Assembly: GCA_023404955.1 (NCBI GenBank)
Contig: JAEXZY010000003.1
Coordinates: 1-31,312 of the forward strand
Reading direction: 5' to 3'
Length of the DNA: 31,312 nt
Source: Actinomycetes bacterium
GTDB lineage: Bacteria > Actinomycetota > Actinomycetes > Mycobacteriales > Mycobacteriaceae
Shown here: in pieces, positions 12,301 through 21,152 of the stretch
How the letters are laid out: each line of letters begins with the position of its first letter
How positions within the stretch are numbered: position 1 is the stretch's first letter
The notes under the pieces: generated by a model
What the model saw: the letters and a program-made list of their open reading frames with translations, nothing else
The model's database searches: none
What the model was told of the DNA's origin: nothing
Position numbers and translations under genes: made by a program

Positions 12301-14604
12301 TCAAGCATGTGTCCCTGATGAAGCCATGGTGGCGATCTCAGCGGCCCCGGCCGGCTTGCCGAACAGGTAACCCTGGCCGATGTCGCAGGCATGTCTGCGC
12401 AGCCAGTCAGCGGTCTGCTCGTCCTCGATCCCCTCGGCGACCACGGTGATGCCCAGATCGTGCGTCAGGTCGATCACCGCGCGGATCACGGCGGCTGCAC
12501 GCGTGTCGGTGGTGACGGGCGCGACGAAATGGCGGTCCAGCTTCACCTCGTCGATCGGGAGGTCCCGCAGGTACGACAGTGAGGAGTAGCCGCTGCCGAA
12601 GTCGTCGATCGCCACGCGGATGCCGTGCGCGCGTAATCGCCCGAGCACCGCGGTCACCGTCTTCATGTCGCTGAGCACGACGTCTTCGGTGATCTCGACG
12701 GTCAGCAGATCAGCGGCCAGGCCGCGGTGTTCCAGCGCCTCGCAGAAGAGCTCGGGAAGATCGGTCTCGCGCAGGCAGGGGGCGAAGAGATTGACGGCGA
12801 TGGGCATGCGCAGCCCGTGGGCGTGCCAGCGCGCCGCGTCGTCGAGCGCCAGGTCCACGACGACCCGTGTAACTCGCTGGATGAGACCGCGCTCGCGAAC
12901 CAACCCGATGAATGCGTCGGGCAGGAGGGTGCCGAGGCGGGGGTGCGGCCACCGCAGCAGTGCCTCCACTCCGGCGATCTCGCCGGTACGCAAACAGATC
13001 TTGGGCTGGTAGGCGACGCCGAGCCCGTCGTGGTCGATGGCGTTGCGCAACTCGCCGAGAAGCTGCAGCTCAGCGGCGCCGCCGCTGCCCTGGCGCCGCT
13101 CCGCGAGCTCCTCTGCGAGATCGCCGTCGGCAGCCAGCATGTCGGCGGTGAAGGTGTGCACCTCCCGCGAGCGGGCCCGTTTGGCCGCCTGCATGGCAAT
13201 GACGGCGCGCCTCTGCACGGTGTCGGGCACCAGATCGGGTTCGGTCATGGAGGCGACGGTGACCCCGATGCTGGGCCGAAGCAGCACATCCTGGCCGTCC
13301 ACGCTGAAGGGGACGTCGAATGCGGCGCTGACCCTCTGGGCGACCTCGTCGGAGGCGTCATACGGGCCTTCGAGCAGGATCGCGAACTCGTCGCCGGCGA
13401 TACGGGCCACGGTGTCGCCCGGGCGCACCGTCTCCGAGAGCCGCGTGCCCACATCGACAAGCAACTTGTCGGCGGCATCGTGGCCGATGTTGTCGTTGAC
13501 GAGGCGGAAATCGTCGAGATCGAGAGCCAGCACGGCGACCGAGCGGTCGATGCGGGTCCGCAGCATCATGGCGTGGGCCAGCCGCTCACCGAACATCGTC
13601 GGGTTCGCCAACCCGGTCAGGGGGTCCTGCAGCGCGTGGTCGACGGCGGCCCTCATCAGCCGGCGGTTCTCCCAGGCGGCGATGGACTGACGCACGCAGA
13701 CGGCCGCGACGATGGCCGGCACCAGGAACCGCTCCAGACCCGACATGATGACCATCGGCCCGATGGTTCCGGCCAGCAGTAGTGGCACGAAAGGTAGCCA
13801 CACAGAAGCCCTCGACGGCGACGGCAGGCCCGGCGCGCGGGGGCTCGGCGCTGCGCGGCTGACCACCGCGGCCGCGGCGAACAGCGCCGCGGCCCAGGCC
13901 CACGCGGCATCGATCAGATCCCCGGACTGGTAGCTGTCCTGCGCCACGAGGCCGGCGTAGGCGCTGTCGGCGATCGTCATCACGGTGATGGCCGCGGTGA
14001 GCAGGCTGATCGCCACCCGTTGGACCCCGGTGGTCCGCATCAGCGTCACCACCGCCATGGTCAGCATCACGATGTCGGCGGCGGGGTAGAGGAAGGCCAC
14101 CACCACGGCGGTCCGATCCGCCCGGTACGCGTCATAGACGTCGTTCAGCACCAGGATCCAGGCCAGTAGGAACAGGCACAGCGTCACGGTGATGCTGTCG
14201 AGCACGATCCGCAGGCGCGACTGACTCATCGGTTCCACCACGAACTGTGTCATCGCGGCGGCGGCCAGCGCTGCGAACAGCAGGTAGAAGCCGTCGGCGA
14301 TCGAGGGGACAGGCACCTCTTCGCGCAGGATCACCTCGTAGACGAACCACGTCGCATCCCCGAGCGTCCAGGCCGACAGAGCCACCCCCATCAGCCCCCA
14401 GGCCCGCCGCAGCCGACCGGACGCGGCACGGGCGGCAAACCCTGCGCACGCGGTCGCGTACATCAGCAACGCGAGGTTGATGAGGTCGTCCGCGACACGC
14501 GATCCCGGCAACACGCGGCCCACGGCAAGGAGCGCCGTGAGGGCGACAACCCCCGCCAGCGGCGCGATCACCAGTGCGATTACTCGCCGGGTGTACCGGC
14601 CCAT
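12301..14604 (-). CDS. Membrane GGDEF-EAL protein (cyclic-di-GMP synthesis/breakdown)
   Basis: This 767-residue protein starts with a large membrane sensor of about eight or nine helices (residues about 10-300). A GGDEF domain follows (about 325-490; DPLTGLANPTMFGERL then the signature as AGDEF near 403-407). An EAL domain (about 515-760) ends the protein. The EAL metal site looks intact: VEALLRW (E547), VEITED, AIDDFGSGYSSLSYL and VVAEGIED. The first Gly of GGDEF is Ala, a form still active in some cyclases, and an inhibitory-site RxxD (RPGD) lies five residues before it. It probably both makes and degrades cyclic-di-GMP. ATG 14604 is preceded by GGGAG at 10 bases; a GTG two codons upstream (14610) has closer spacing and is an equal alternative. 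Confidence 0.85.
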   Translation of the reverse strand: MGRYTRRVIALVIAPLAGVVALTALLAVGRVLPGSRVADDLINLALLMYATACAGFAARAASGRLRRAWGLMGVALSAWTLGDATWFVYEVILREEVPVPSIADGFYLLFAALAAAAMTQFVVEPMSQSRLRIVLDSITVTLCLFLLAWILVLNDVYDAYRADRTAVVVAFLYPAADIVMLTMAVVTLMRTTGVQRVAISLLTAAITVMTIADSAYAGLVAQDSYQSGDLIDAAWAWAAALFAAAAVVSRAAPSPRAPGLPSPSRASVWLPFVPLLLAGTIGPMVIMSGLERFLVPAIVAAVCVRQSIAAWENRRLMRAAVDHALQDPLTGLANPTMFGERLAHAMMLRTRIDRSVAVLALDLDDFRLVNDNIGHDAADKLLVDVGTRLSETVRPGDTVARIAGDEFAILLEGPYDASDEVAQRVSAAFDVPFSVDGQDVLLRPSIGVTVASMTEPDLVPDTVQRRAVIAMQAAKRARSREVHTFTADMLAADGDLAEELAERRQGSGGAAELQLLGELRNAIDHDGLGVAYQPKICLRTGEIAGVEALLRWPHPRLGTLLPDAFIGLVRERGLIQRVTRVVVDLALDDAARWHAHGLRMPIAVNLFAPCLRETDLPELFCEALEHRGLAADLLTVEITEDVVLSDMKTVTAVLGRLRAHGIRVAIDDFGSGYSSLSYLRDLPIDEVKLDRHFVAPVTTDTRAAAVIRAVIDLTHDLGITVVAEGIEDEQTADWLRRHACDIGQGYLFGKPAGAAEIATMASSGTHA

Positions 14605-14723
14605 GTCCACAACGCTCCCATACTGCCTACTATCGCGTGCCCGACGTTCTTTGTCAGCAAATGTCGACGTGTCGAGCGCGGGAATCGACGCTAGCGCACA
14701 TCGTTTCCGGGGCTCGGCGCGGC

Positions 14724-15806
14724 TCATAGTGTCCGATGCGGCGCGGGGTGGAGCGCGACCTCCTGCGCCTTGACGACGAAGAAGACGTCGCGGCCCGGTT
14801 CCAGACCCAGATCCAGCACGGCCGCCGGGGTGACGTCGGCGGCAAGGCCGGGGCTGCCGTCGGGCAGATCGGCGCCCCGGATTCGGACCGCGTCGCCCTG
14901 CAGCACCGCGTCGACGATGGTGACCGGGACGACGTTGCGCGGGCTGGCCCGCGGGGGTTCGGTGTGCACGGCGACCGCCGATGGCGAGAACAGCGCGACG
15001 GCGGCTGCGCCAATTTCCACATCGCCCGTTCCTGCCAGCTCGAGCCCCCAGGACGTGCGCAGTGTTGCGGTGCCGGCCACCCCGGACACCAGGTTCATCC
15101 CGGCGATGCCTGCCGCGAAATCGCTGCGGGGAGCCGACAGCACCGATCGGACGGCGCCCTGCTCGACGACACGGCCGCCCTCGATGACCACTGCGGTGTC
15201 GGCGATGGCCAGTGCATCGAGCACGTCATGGGTGACGATGAGCGCGGTGCGCGACTCCTGCTGCAGAAGATCGCGCACCGTGCGTCGCAACGCCGCTGCG
15301 GCGCCGACGTCGAGTGCCGCGAATGGCTCGTCGAGCAGCAGCACCCGGGGCTCGGCGGCCAGCGCGCGTGCCAGCGCCACACGTTGCGCCTGCCCGCCCG
15401 AGAGCTGCGCGGGACGGCGCGCGGCCAGGTCACCGGCGTGGACGGCGTCGAGCCATCGCTGTGCCTGTTCATGCGCCGCTCGGCGGGACAAGCCGCGGCA
15501 CCGCGGCGCATACGCGACATTGGCGTGCACGCTCAGATGCGGGAAGAGCAACGGCCGCTGGGCCAGCAGCGCGACCCCGCGCCGGTGCGCGGGCACGAAG
15601 ATGCCGGCCCGCACGTCGGTGACCACCTGGTCGCCGATGCGGACGTAACCGCTGTCCGGACGCACGAGGCCGGCGATGGCCTGCATCACCGTGGATTTCC
15701 CCGTCCCGTTCGGGCCGAGCACGGCCACGGCCTCGCCGTCGCCGACCGTGACTTCGAGATCGATTCCGCGCTCTGCGAGCACGATTCGAGCCTGCACACC
15801 GGTCAT
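14724..15806 (-). CDS. modC: Molybdate ABC transporter ATP-binding protein ModC
   Basis: This 360-residue cytoplasmic ATPase powers molybdate import. It shows Walker A GPNGTGKST, a Q-loop in LLAQRPLLFPHLSV, signature LSGGQAQRVALARAL, Walker B VLLLDEPFAALD and switch His in LIVTHDVLDA. The C-terminal 120 residues form a TOBE/Mop-like domain typical of ModC. The N-terminal RIVLAERGIDLEVTVGDGEAVAVLGPNG start also fits ModC rather than CysA or MalK. Its ATG overlaps the modB stop by four bases (ATGA). It is the last gene of the mod operon. The 119 bases beyond it lead to the GGDEF-EAL gene. Confidence 0.88.
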   Translation of the reverse strand: MTGVQARIVLAERGIDLEVTVGDGEAVAVLGPNGTGKSTVMQAIAGLVRPDSGYVRIGDQVVTDVRAGIFVPAHRRGVALLAQRPLLFPHLSVHANVAYAPRCRGLSRRAAHEQAQRWLDAVHAGDLAARRPAQLSGGQAQRVALARALAAEPRVLLLDEPFAALDVGAAAALRRTVRDLLQQESRTALIVTHDVLDALAIADTAVVIEGGRVVEQGAVRSVLSAPRSDFAAGIAGMNLVSGVAGTATLRTSWGLELAGTGDVEIGAAAVALFSPSAVAVHTEPPRASPRNVVPVTIVDAVLQGDAVRIRGADLPDGSPGLAADVTPAAVLDLGLEPGRDVFFVVKAQEVALHPAPHRTL

Positions 15807-16618
15807 GACAGGGACCCCGCCGCCCGGCGCCCTGCGGTGACCACCACGATCACCGCCGCGACGGCGATCAGCAGCAGTGACAGAGCCACCGCGGCGTCGG
15901 CATCGGCTTCACGCTGCAGATAGATCTCCAGCGGCAGGGTCCTGGTGACTCCCTGCAACGAGCCGGCGAACGTCAGCGTCGCGCCGAACTCACCCAAGGA
16001 CCGGGCGAACGCCAGCACGGCGCCCGAGATCAGGCCGGGCCAGACCAGCGGCACCGTGACGGTGCGCAGCACCGTGGTGGGGCCGGCGCCCAGTGTTGCG
16101 GCCACCTGCTCGTAGCCCTGTGCCGCGGTGCGCAGGGCGCCTTCGAGACTGAGGACCAGAAACGGCAGCGACACGAAGGTCTGGGCGAGCACGACCGCGG
16201 TGGTGGAGAATGCCACCCGGACACCGAGCACCTCGAGCTGGTGACCCAGCAGGCCCTGCCGGCCGAAGGTGTAGAGCAGCGCGAGTCCACCGACCACCGG
16301 TGGCAGCACCAGCGGCAACAGGATGAGCGCGCGCACCACCGACCGGCCGCGCAGCCGGCTGCGGGCCAGCGTCAGCGCCATCGGTCCGCCCAGTAGTACG
16401 CACAGTGCCGTGCTGGCGGCTGCGGTCTTGATGCTCAACACCAATGCGGCGCGGGCTGATTCGGAGGTGATCAGCGGAATGAAGTGCGCCCAGTCGACCC
16501 GGGCGACGATCGCCAGCAGCGGGACGATCAGGAACGCCGCGCCGAGCAGTGCCGGAACGTGAACCCAGCTGGGGAGTCCGACGGGTACCGCGCCCCCGGG
16601 GCGTCGCCGCTGCGTCAC
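15803..16618 (-). CDS. modB: Molybdate ABC transporter permease ModB
   Basis: This 271-residue inner-membrane permease has about six transmembrane helices. The binding-protein-dependent transport signature that contacts the ATPase is visible as YEQVAATLGAGPTTVLRTVTVPLVWPGLISGAVLAFARSLGEFGAT in consecutive parts (residues about 165-215). The GEFGAT ending is characteristic of molybdate and sulfate permeases. The GTG start overlaps the modA TGA by four bases and the gene ends in a four-base overlap with modC, so the three are translationally coupled. Length and topology match ModB. Confidence 0.9.
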   Translation of the reverse strand: MTQRRRPGGAVPVGLPSWVHVPALLGAAFLIVPLLAIVARVDWAHFIPLITSESARAALVLSIKTAAASTALCVLLGGPMALTLARSRLRGRSVVRALILLPLVLPPVVGGLALLYTFGRQGLLGHQLEVLGVRVAFSTTAVVLAQTFVSLPFLVLSLEGALRTAAQGYEQVAATLGAGPTTVLRTVTVPLVWPGLISGAVLAFARSLGEFGATLTFAGSLQGVTRTLPLEIYLQREADADAAVALSLLLIAVAAVIVVVTAGRRAAGSLS

Positions 16619-17361
16619 GGCGCTGCGAAGCCGGCTGCCGCCAACGTTTCGCGGCCGCGCGGACCAGTGACCAGATCCATGAATTGCTGTGCGCCTGAAC
16701 GGTTTGCCGCGTCGTTCAGCGCTGCGATCGGATAGGTGTTGACGGCGCGGGAGGATTCGGGGAACGCGATCGTGTCGACTTTCGACCCGGCGGACCGCGC
16801 GTCGGTGGTGTACACCAATCCGGCGTCGGCCTGTCCTGACGTGATCTTGCCGAGGACGTCGGTGACCGAGGATTCCTCACTCACCGGTGTCAGCGTCACG
16901 CCGGTGGTCGTCTCCAGCCGTCGAGCGGCCGCGCCGCAGGGCACCTGCGGCGCGCACACGACCACCTGAACCCCCGGACGGGCCAGATCGGCGAAAGAGC
17001 CGATGCGCGAGGGATTTCCAGGGGGCGTCACGATGGTCAGCCGGTTGGCCGCAAAGTTCACCGGCTCGCCGGAGACCAGGCCCGCCGACACTGCCTTGGA
17101 CATGTTGGTGGTGTCGGCGGAGGCGAACACGTCGGCCGCCGCTCCCTGCGTCAGCTGCGTCACGAGATCGGACGAGCCGGCGAAGCTGAACGTCACGGTG
17201 GTGCCGGGGTGATCCTTCTCGAATTCCTTACCCAGGTCGGTGAACACCGACTTGAGGGAGGCTGCGGCGAACACGGTGAGGCCCGTGCTCTGTGGCGGGG
17301 ACGAACATCCGGCACACGCCACGACGATCGCGACCAGCGCAGCCACCAGAGCTCTCGTCAC
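16615..17361 (-). CDS. modA: Molybdate-binding lipoprotein ModA
   Basis: This 248-residue extracytoplasmic receptor captures molybdate or tungstate and delivers it to ModBC. The N-terminus is a lipoprotein signal (hydrophobic ALVAALVAIVVA, then a Cys in VVAC or AGC). The mature start LTVFAAASLKSVFTDLGKEF and the FSFAGSSDLVTQLTQGAAADVFASAD segment carry the oxyanion-binding Ser residues of ModA proteins. VVYTTDA-type and DAGLVYTTDARSAG segments complete the family pattern. I chose the GTG at 17361 because it overlaps the regulator stop (GTGA) and directly begins the signal peptide; the longer upstream frame has no coding character. Confidence 0.9.
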   Translation of the reverse strand: MTRALVAALVAIVVACAGCSSPPQSTGLTVFAAASLKSVFTDLGKEFEKDHPGTTVTFSFAGSSDLVTQLTQGAAADVFASADTTNMSKAVSAGLVSGEPVNFAANRLTIVTPPGNPSRIGSFADLARPGVQVVVCAPQVPCGAAARRLETTTGVTLTPVSEESSVTDVLGKITSGQADAGLVYTTDARSAGSKVDTIAFPESSRAVNTYPIAALNDAANRSGAQQFMDLVTGPRGRETLAAAGFAAP

Positions 17362-17759
17362 CGTTCGCCCGCCGTTTCGACGATCACCGTGGTGGCCTTC
17401 ACCGCAGCGACGGCGATGACGCCCGGCTCCAGCCCCAGCTGGGTGACCGACTCCGTACTCATCAAGGACACCACCGTGAACGGTCCGCACTGCAGCTGGA
17501 CCTCGCTCATCACCCGGTCGGAGGTCACCTTCGTCACCAGCCCGACGAAGCGGTTGCGCGCCGAGCTGGCCCTCCCGAGGGGATCGGGAGGCGGGGTGGC
17601 CTGTCGGACGGCGAACTCTGCCAGATCAACGCCGGCGATGACTTTGCGCCCGGCGTCGTCTGTCGACGCGGCCAGCGCGCCGCTGTCGACCCACCGGCGC
17701 ACCGTGTCGTCGCTGACGCCGAGCAGGGTGGCGGCCTCTTTGATCCGGATCGCCGGCAT
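17358..17759 (-). CDS. HTH-TOBE molybdenum-responsive regulator (ModE-like)
   Basis: This 133-residue protein has an N-terminal MerR/excisionase-type helix-turn-helix (residues 3-50; MPAIRIKEAATLLGVSDDTV then RRWVDSGALAAS) and a C-terminal TOBE/Mop molybdate-binding domain (about 68-130; RNRFVGLVTKVTSDRVMSEV then VVSLMSTESV and AVAAVKATTVIV). It combines DNA binding and molybdate sensing like ModE but with a different HTH. It is the first gene of the operon, its stop overlapping modA by four bases, so it probably autoregulates the operon. The ATG at 17759 has AAAGAAG upstream. A 15-codon upstream extension is possible but would run into the inverted repeat. Confidence 0.82.
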   Translation of the reverse strand: MPAIRIKEAATLLGVSDDTVRRWVDSGALAASTDDAGRKVIAGVDLAEFAVRQATPPPDPLGRASSARNRFVGLVTKVTSDRVMSEVQLQCGPFTVVSLMSTESVTQLGLEPGVIAVAAVKATTVIVETAGER

Positions 17760-17770
17760 GGGGCTTCTTT

Positions 17771-17811
17771 CGCAGATGCGGACAGATTGCCTGCATTGAA
17801 ACACATCTGCG
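17771..17811. promoter_or_regulatory. Inverted repeat upstream of the mod operon, candidate operator
   Basis: Perfect arms CGCAGATG (17771-17778) and CATCTGCG (17804-17811) are separated by 25 bases and start 12 bases before the regulator ATG. The arms would flank the promoter of the operon, a plausible place for the HTH-TOBE regulator to bind. No sharp promoter hexamers are visible between them. Confidence 0.45.
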
Positions 17812-17840
17812 GTTGTTGCGGCGTCGGGCGACCGCGGACG

Positions 17841-19100
17841 TCAATCGTCGTCGAGCACGGCGAACGGCTCGGTCGGGATCTCGACCACTGCCAACTGCGC
17901 CGCCGACTCCGACGGCACCCCCGTGCCGGCCAGCGCCTGCAGCGCCCGCTCGGTTCCGACGTCGTGGCCGGCCCGCTCGGAGAGCAGCCACCGGACCTCG
18001 AGCAGATCGCAATAGGCCTGGATCGGTGTGCCGGTGCGGCCGAGGGCAGCGTGCGCCCGATGCATGGTGGGAGTCGCCACCTCCATCACCCAGAGCTGTC
18101 CCGCGGTGCGCTCGTCGACGTCGTGGCCCGCCTCTTGGCACAACTGGCCCTGGTAGGCATGCAGATCGCCGAGCAGGATGCGGGCCTGCCCTTCGCCGAC
18201 GTCCAGGCCGGTCAGCCGCTGCAGCTGCGTGGCGTGGTAGCGCCGGTCGCCGACGGCGACGTGCAGACGCAGCTCGTCGGCGCCCGAGGTGACCGGTTGC
18301 AGGGAGACCTCGTCGACGGCGAAGCCGAGCTCGTTGAGCTTGCGGATCGTACCTTCCACTCGGTAACGGTCGGCGAAGCCGAAGGTCGGTGCCGCATGCA
18401 GCAGTTCCCACAGTTGCTCGTAGCGTTCCCGGATCGCGAGGGCTTCCGCGATGAAGCCCGATTGGAGTTCCGGCCGATCCAACCGCGCGGCGACATCGAG
18501 CAGGCCCGCGGCCACGTTCTCGACCGTGATGTCGATGTCCTGGGCGCGTTGGCCGTTGGACAGGCTGGGGTGCACCTCGCTGGTCTCGGCGTCGACCAGG
18601 AACGCTTGCAACACCTGCCCGTCGCGCGAGAACAACGTGTTCGCCAGCGAGCAGTCACCCCAGAACACGCCGTGACGGTGAAGTTCCACCAGCAAGGTTG
18701 CCATCGCGTCGAACAACCTCGCCCGGTGTTTGGGCGCATCGGGCGGCAAGCGCATGAACATCCGGCGGTACTGCCACGACCCGGTGAGGTAGCGGGTCAG
18801 CAGGATGGCGGTGTCGAAGTCGGGTTGGAACACCAGTCCGGCGGGCCGAACGGCATTCAGCCCCATGTCTTCCAGCGTCCGCAGCACGTCGTACTCGCGG
18901 CCGGCGATCCGCGGCGGCAGCTCCTTGAGTGCCCACAACTCACCGTCGCACTCGACGAACCGCACCAGGTGCCGGCTCGGCCCCACCGGCAGAGTCCGCA
19001 GCGGCACCTGTGGCGCGGCCCAGTCGCCCAGCGGCCGGTCCCAGGGCAGCGCCAGCAGTTCCGGGCACGGAGCGCGCAGCCGCAGCTCAGGGGCGGCCAT
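17841..19100 (-). CDS. Kinase-like DUF4032 protein linked to sugar transport
   Basis: This 419-residue protein has a protein-kinase-like (lipopolysaccharide-kinase type) N-terminal half and a DUF4032-type C-terminal half. Catalytic landmarks are visible: ATP-binding Lys59 (LWALKEL) with Glu69, a catalytic loop GVFWGDCSLANTLF with Asp149 and Asn154, and a metal-binding Asp170 in AFLVDAET. The second half (about 200-400) is helical, with no recognised catalytic motif. It starts 20 bases after the sugar-transporter ATPase gene and is the last gene of that operon. A sugar or glycolipid phosphotransfer role coupled to uptake is plausible, but the substrate is unknown. DUF4032 is a family name without assigned function. 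Confidence 0.72.
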   Translation of the reverse strand: MAAPELRLRAPCPELLALPWDRPLGDWAAPQVPLRTLPVGPSRHLVRFVECDGELWALKELPPRIAGREYDVLRTLEDMGLNAVRPAGLVFQPDFDTAILLTRYLTGSWQYRRMFMRLPPDAPKHRARLFDAMATLLVELHRHGVFWGDCSLANTLFSRDGQVLQAFLVDAETSEVHPSLSNGQRAQDIDITVENVAAGLLDVAARLDRPELQSGFIAEALAIRERYEQLWELLHAAPTFGFADRYRVEGTIRKLNELGFAVDEVSLQPVTSGADELRLHVAVGDRRYHATQLQRLTGLDVGEGQARILLGDLHAYQGQLCQEAGHDVDERTAGQLWVMEVATPTMHRAHAALGRTGTPIQAYCDLLEVRWLLSERAGHDVGTERALQALAGTGVPSESAAQLAVVEIPTEPFAVLDDD

Positions 19101-19120
19101 GAGCGGGTTCGCTCGTGGGC

Positions 19121-20320
19121 TCAGCCGGCGGGCGCCGCGTGCCGGCCATTGGACTGGCTTGTCCGCGTGAGGTTTTCACCGCTCTGCGGATCGAAAAGGT
19201 GCAACCGCTCGGCGTCGAGCCACAGCGTGGCCGTGTCTCCGGCGCGGACCCTGCTCAGCGGATCGAGTTCTACGCACAGCTGAGTGCGCAGCTGCTCGCT
19301 GTCGAGGTCCTTGGCCAACTCCGCCAGCTGGTCCTTGATCTCCGGAGTCGCGTCGAAGGGCACGAAGGCGTATTGCTCGTTGCCCAGCCACTCCACCATG
19401 TCGACGGTGACGTCGAACGTCACACCGCGGGAACGCTTGTCGTCGTCGACGAATTCGGCGTCTTCGAAGGCGCCCGGCCGGATCCCGGCGATGTAGAGCG
19501 TGCCGTCGGAGACGGCGCCGCGCCATTCCTCGCGCAGCGGGATCGTCACGAACGGCAGTTCGAGCTCGTTGCCCCGGACCCGCGCCGGCACGAAGTTCAT
19601 CGGAGGGGAGCCGATGAAGCCGGCGACGAACAGATTGACCGGCTGGTCGTAGAGTTCCCGCGGGCTGGCCACCTGCTGCAGCACACCCTTCTTCAGCACT
19701 GCGACCCGGTCTCCGAGGGTCATGGCCTCGGTCTGGTCGTGGGTGACGTAGACGGTCGTGACCCCGAGTTTGCGCTGCAGCCGCAGGATCTCGGTGCGCA
19801 TCTGACCGCGCAACTTCGCATCGAGGTTCGACAGCGGCTCGTCGAACAGGAATGCGTCGGCTTCCCGGACGATCGCCCGGCCCATCGCGACACGCTGCCG
19901 CTGGCCACCGGAGAGATTGGCCGGCTTGCGGTCCAGGTGCTCACCCAGTTCCAGCGTCTTGGCGGCCTCGGTGACTCGCTTGCGGATTTCGTCGTCGGAC
20001 AACTTGCCCGACAAGCGAAGGGGGAAGGCGATGTTCTCGAACACGGTCAGGTGCGGGTAGAGGGCGTAGTTCTGGAACACCATCGAGAGGTTGCGATCGC
20101 GTGGTGCTTTGTCGTTGACCCGATTGTCGCCGATCATCATGTCGCCAGACGAGATGTCCTCCAGGCCGACGATCATCCGCAGCAGCGTGGACTTTCCGCA
20201 GCCCGAGGGACCGACCAGGATCATGAACTCGCCGTCGGCGATGTCTAGGCTGACGTCGTTGACGGCCGGATACCCGTCGCCGTACTTCTTGACGATATTG
20301 CGCATCGTGATTGCTGCCAT
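19121..20320 (-). CDS. Sugar ABC transporter ATP-binding protein (MalK/SugC-like)
   Basis: This 399-residue protein has a full nucleotide-binding domain: Walker A GPSGCGKST, Q-loop MVFQNYALYPHLTVFENIAF, signature LSGGQRQRVAMGRAI, Walker B AFLFDEPLSNLDAKLR and switch His in VYVTHDQTEAMTLGD. A MalK-type regulatory TOBE/OB domain follows (about 240-385) starting after LFVAGFIGSPPMNF. It resembles M. tuberculosis SugC (393 residues, as I recall), but the N-terminal IVKKYGDGYPAVNDVSLDI differs enough that I treat it as a paralogue. The ATG lies four bases after the permease stop. It energises the permease pair encoded directly upstream. Confidence 0.88.
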   Translation of the reverse strand: MAAITMRNIVKKYGDGYPAVNDVSLDIADGEFMILVGPSGCGKSTLLRMIVGLEDISSGDMMIGDNRVNDKAPRDRNLSMVFQNYALYPHLTVFENIAFPLRLSGKLSDDEIRKRVTEAAKTLELGEHLDRKPANLSGGQRQRVAMGRAIVREADAFLFDEPLSNLDAKLRGQMRTEILRLQRKLGVTTVYVTHDQTEAMTLGDRVAVLKKGVLQQVASPRELYDQPVNLFVAGFIGSPPMNFVPARVRGNELELPFVTIPLREEWRGAVSDGTLYIAGIRPGAFEDAEFVDDDKRSRGVTFDVTVDMVEWLGNEQYAFVPFDATPEIKDQLAELAKDLDSEQLRTQLCVELDPLSRVRAGDTATLWLDAERLHLFDPQSGENLTRTSQSNGRHAAPAG

Positions 20321-20324
20321 GGGG

Positions 20325-21152
20325 TTATCCCTTCACTGCTCCGGAAGTCAGGCCGGCGACGATGCGCCGCTGGAAGATGAGAACGAGGATGACGACGGGG
20401 ATCGTCACGATCACCGACGCGGCCATGATGTAGGGGACCGGCGACTCGAAATACGAGGCGCCCTGGAAGAACGCCAGTGCCGCGGGCACCGTGCGTGCGC
20501 TGTCGGTCGACGTCAGTGAGATCGCGAACAGGAAGTCGTTCCAGCAGAAGAAGAACGTCAGGATCGCGGTGGTGAACACACCCGGCGCGGCCAGCGGCAC
20601 GATCACCTTGCGGAACGCCTGCCACTGCGTGGCTCCGTCCACCTGCGCGGCGTGTTCCATCTCCCACGGGATCTGGCGGAAGAACGCCGACATCGTCCAG
20701 ATGGAGAGCGGCAGCGCGAACGTCAGATAGGGGATGATCAGGCCCAGCCAGGTGTCGTAGATGCCCAGCCCGCGCCACATGTCGAACAGCGGACCGACCA
20801 GCGCGGCCTGCGGGAACATCGCGATGCCCAGGGCGAGGGAGAGCAGCAGCTTCTTACCCGGGAACTCCAGGCGCGCAATCGCATACGCGGCGAACATGGC
20901 GATGATCACCGAGATAACCGTCGCGATGATCGCGATGCCGATCGAGTTGATCAGTGCGCGCGTGAACAGCTCGTTGCTGAAGATCTGCTTGAAGTTGTCC
21001 AGCGTGAACGAACTCGGAAGGAACGACGGCTTGCCCGAGACGATGTCCGACGGCGGTTTGAACGCCAGGCTGATCATCCACAGCATCGGAAAGAAGCTGT
21101 AGATCACGATGACGATGCCGGCGATCGTCCACCACTTGGTGCTCTTGGTCAC
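20325..21152 (-). CDS. Sugar ABC transporter permease (MalG/SugB-like)
   Basis: This 275-residue membrane protein has six predicted helices. The EAA coupling loop that docks onto the ATPase is EMEHAAQVDGATQWQAFRKVIVPLAAPGV (about 190-218). The IPWEMEHAA and TIAGIVIVIYSFFPMLWMIS segments are typical of the second permease (MalG type). The GTG start overlaps the preceding permease stop by four bases. It forms the channel with the neighbouring permease for an alpha-glucoside or related sugar, judging from the adjacent alpha-glucosidase. Confidence 0.88.
   Translation of the reverse strand: MTKSTKWWTIAGIVIVIYSFFPMLWMISLAFKPPSDIVSGKPSFLPSSFTLDNFKQIFSNELFTRALINSIGIAIIATVISVIIAMFAAYAIARLEFPGKKLLLSLALGIAMFPQAALVGPLFDMWRGLGIYDTWLGLIIPYLTFALPLSIWTMSAFFRQIPWEMEHAAQVDGATQWQAFRKVIVPLAAPGVFTTAILTFFFCWNDFLFAISLTSTDSARTVPAALAFFQGASYFESPVPYIMAASVIVTIPVVILVLIFQRRIVAGLTSGAVKG

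Noticed and set aside
12727..13782. 351-residue plus-strand frame antisense to the GGDEF-EAL gene
   Set aside because: Shadow of a gene with conserved GGDEF and EAL residues.
17292..19283. 663-residue plus-strand frame across mod regulator and DUF4032 genes
   Set aside because: Antisense to two genes with clear domains; composition typical of a high-GC shadow.
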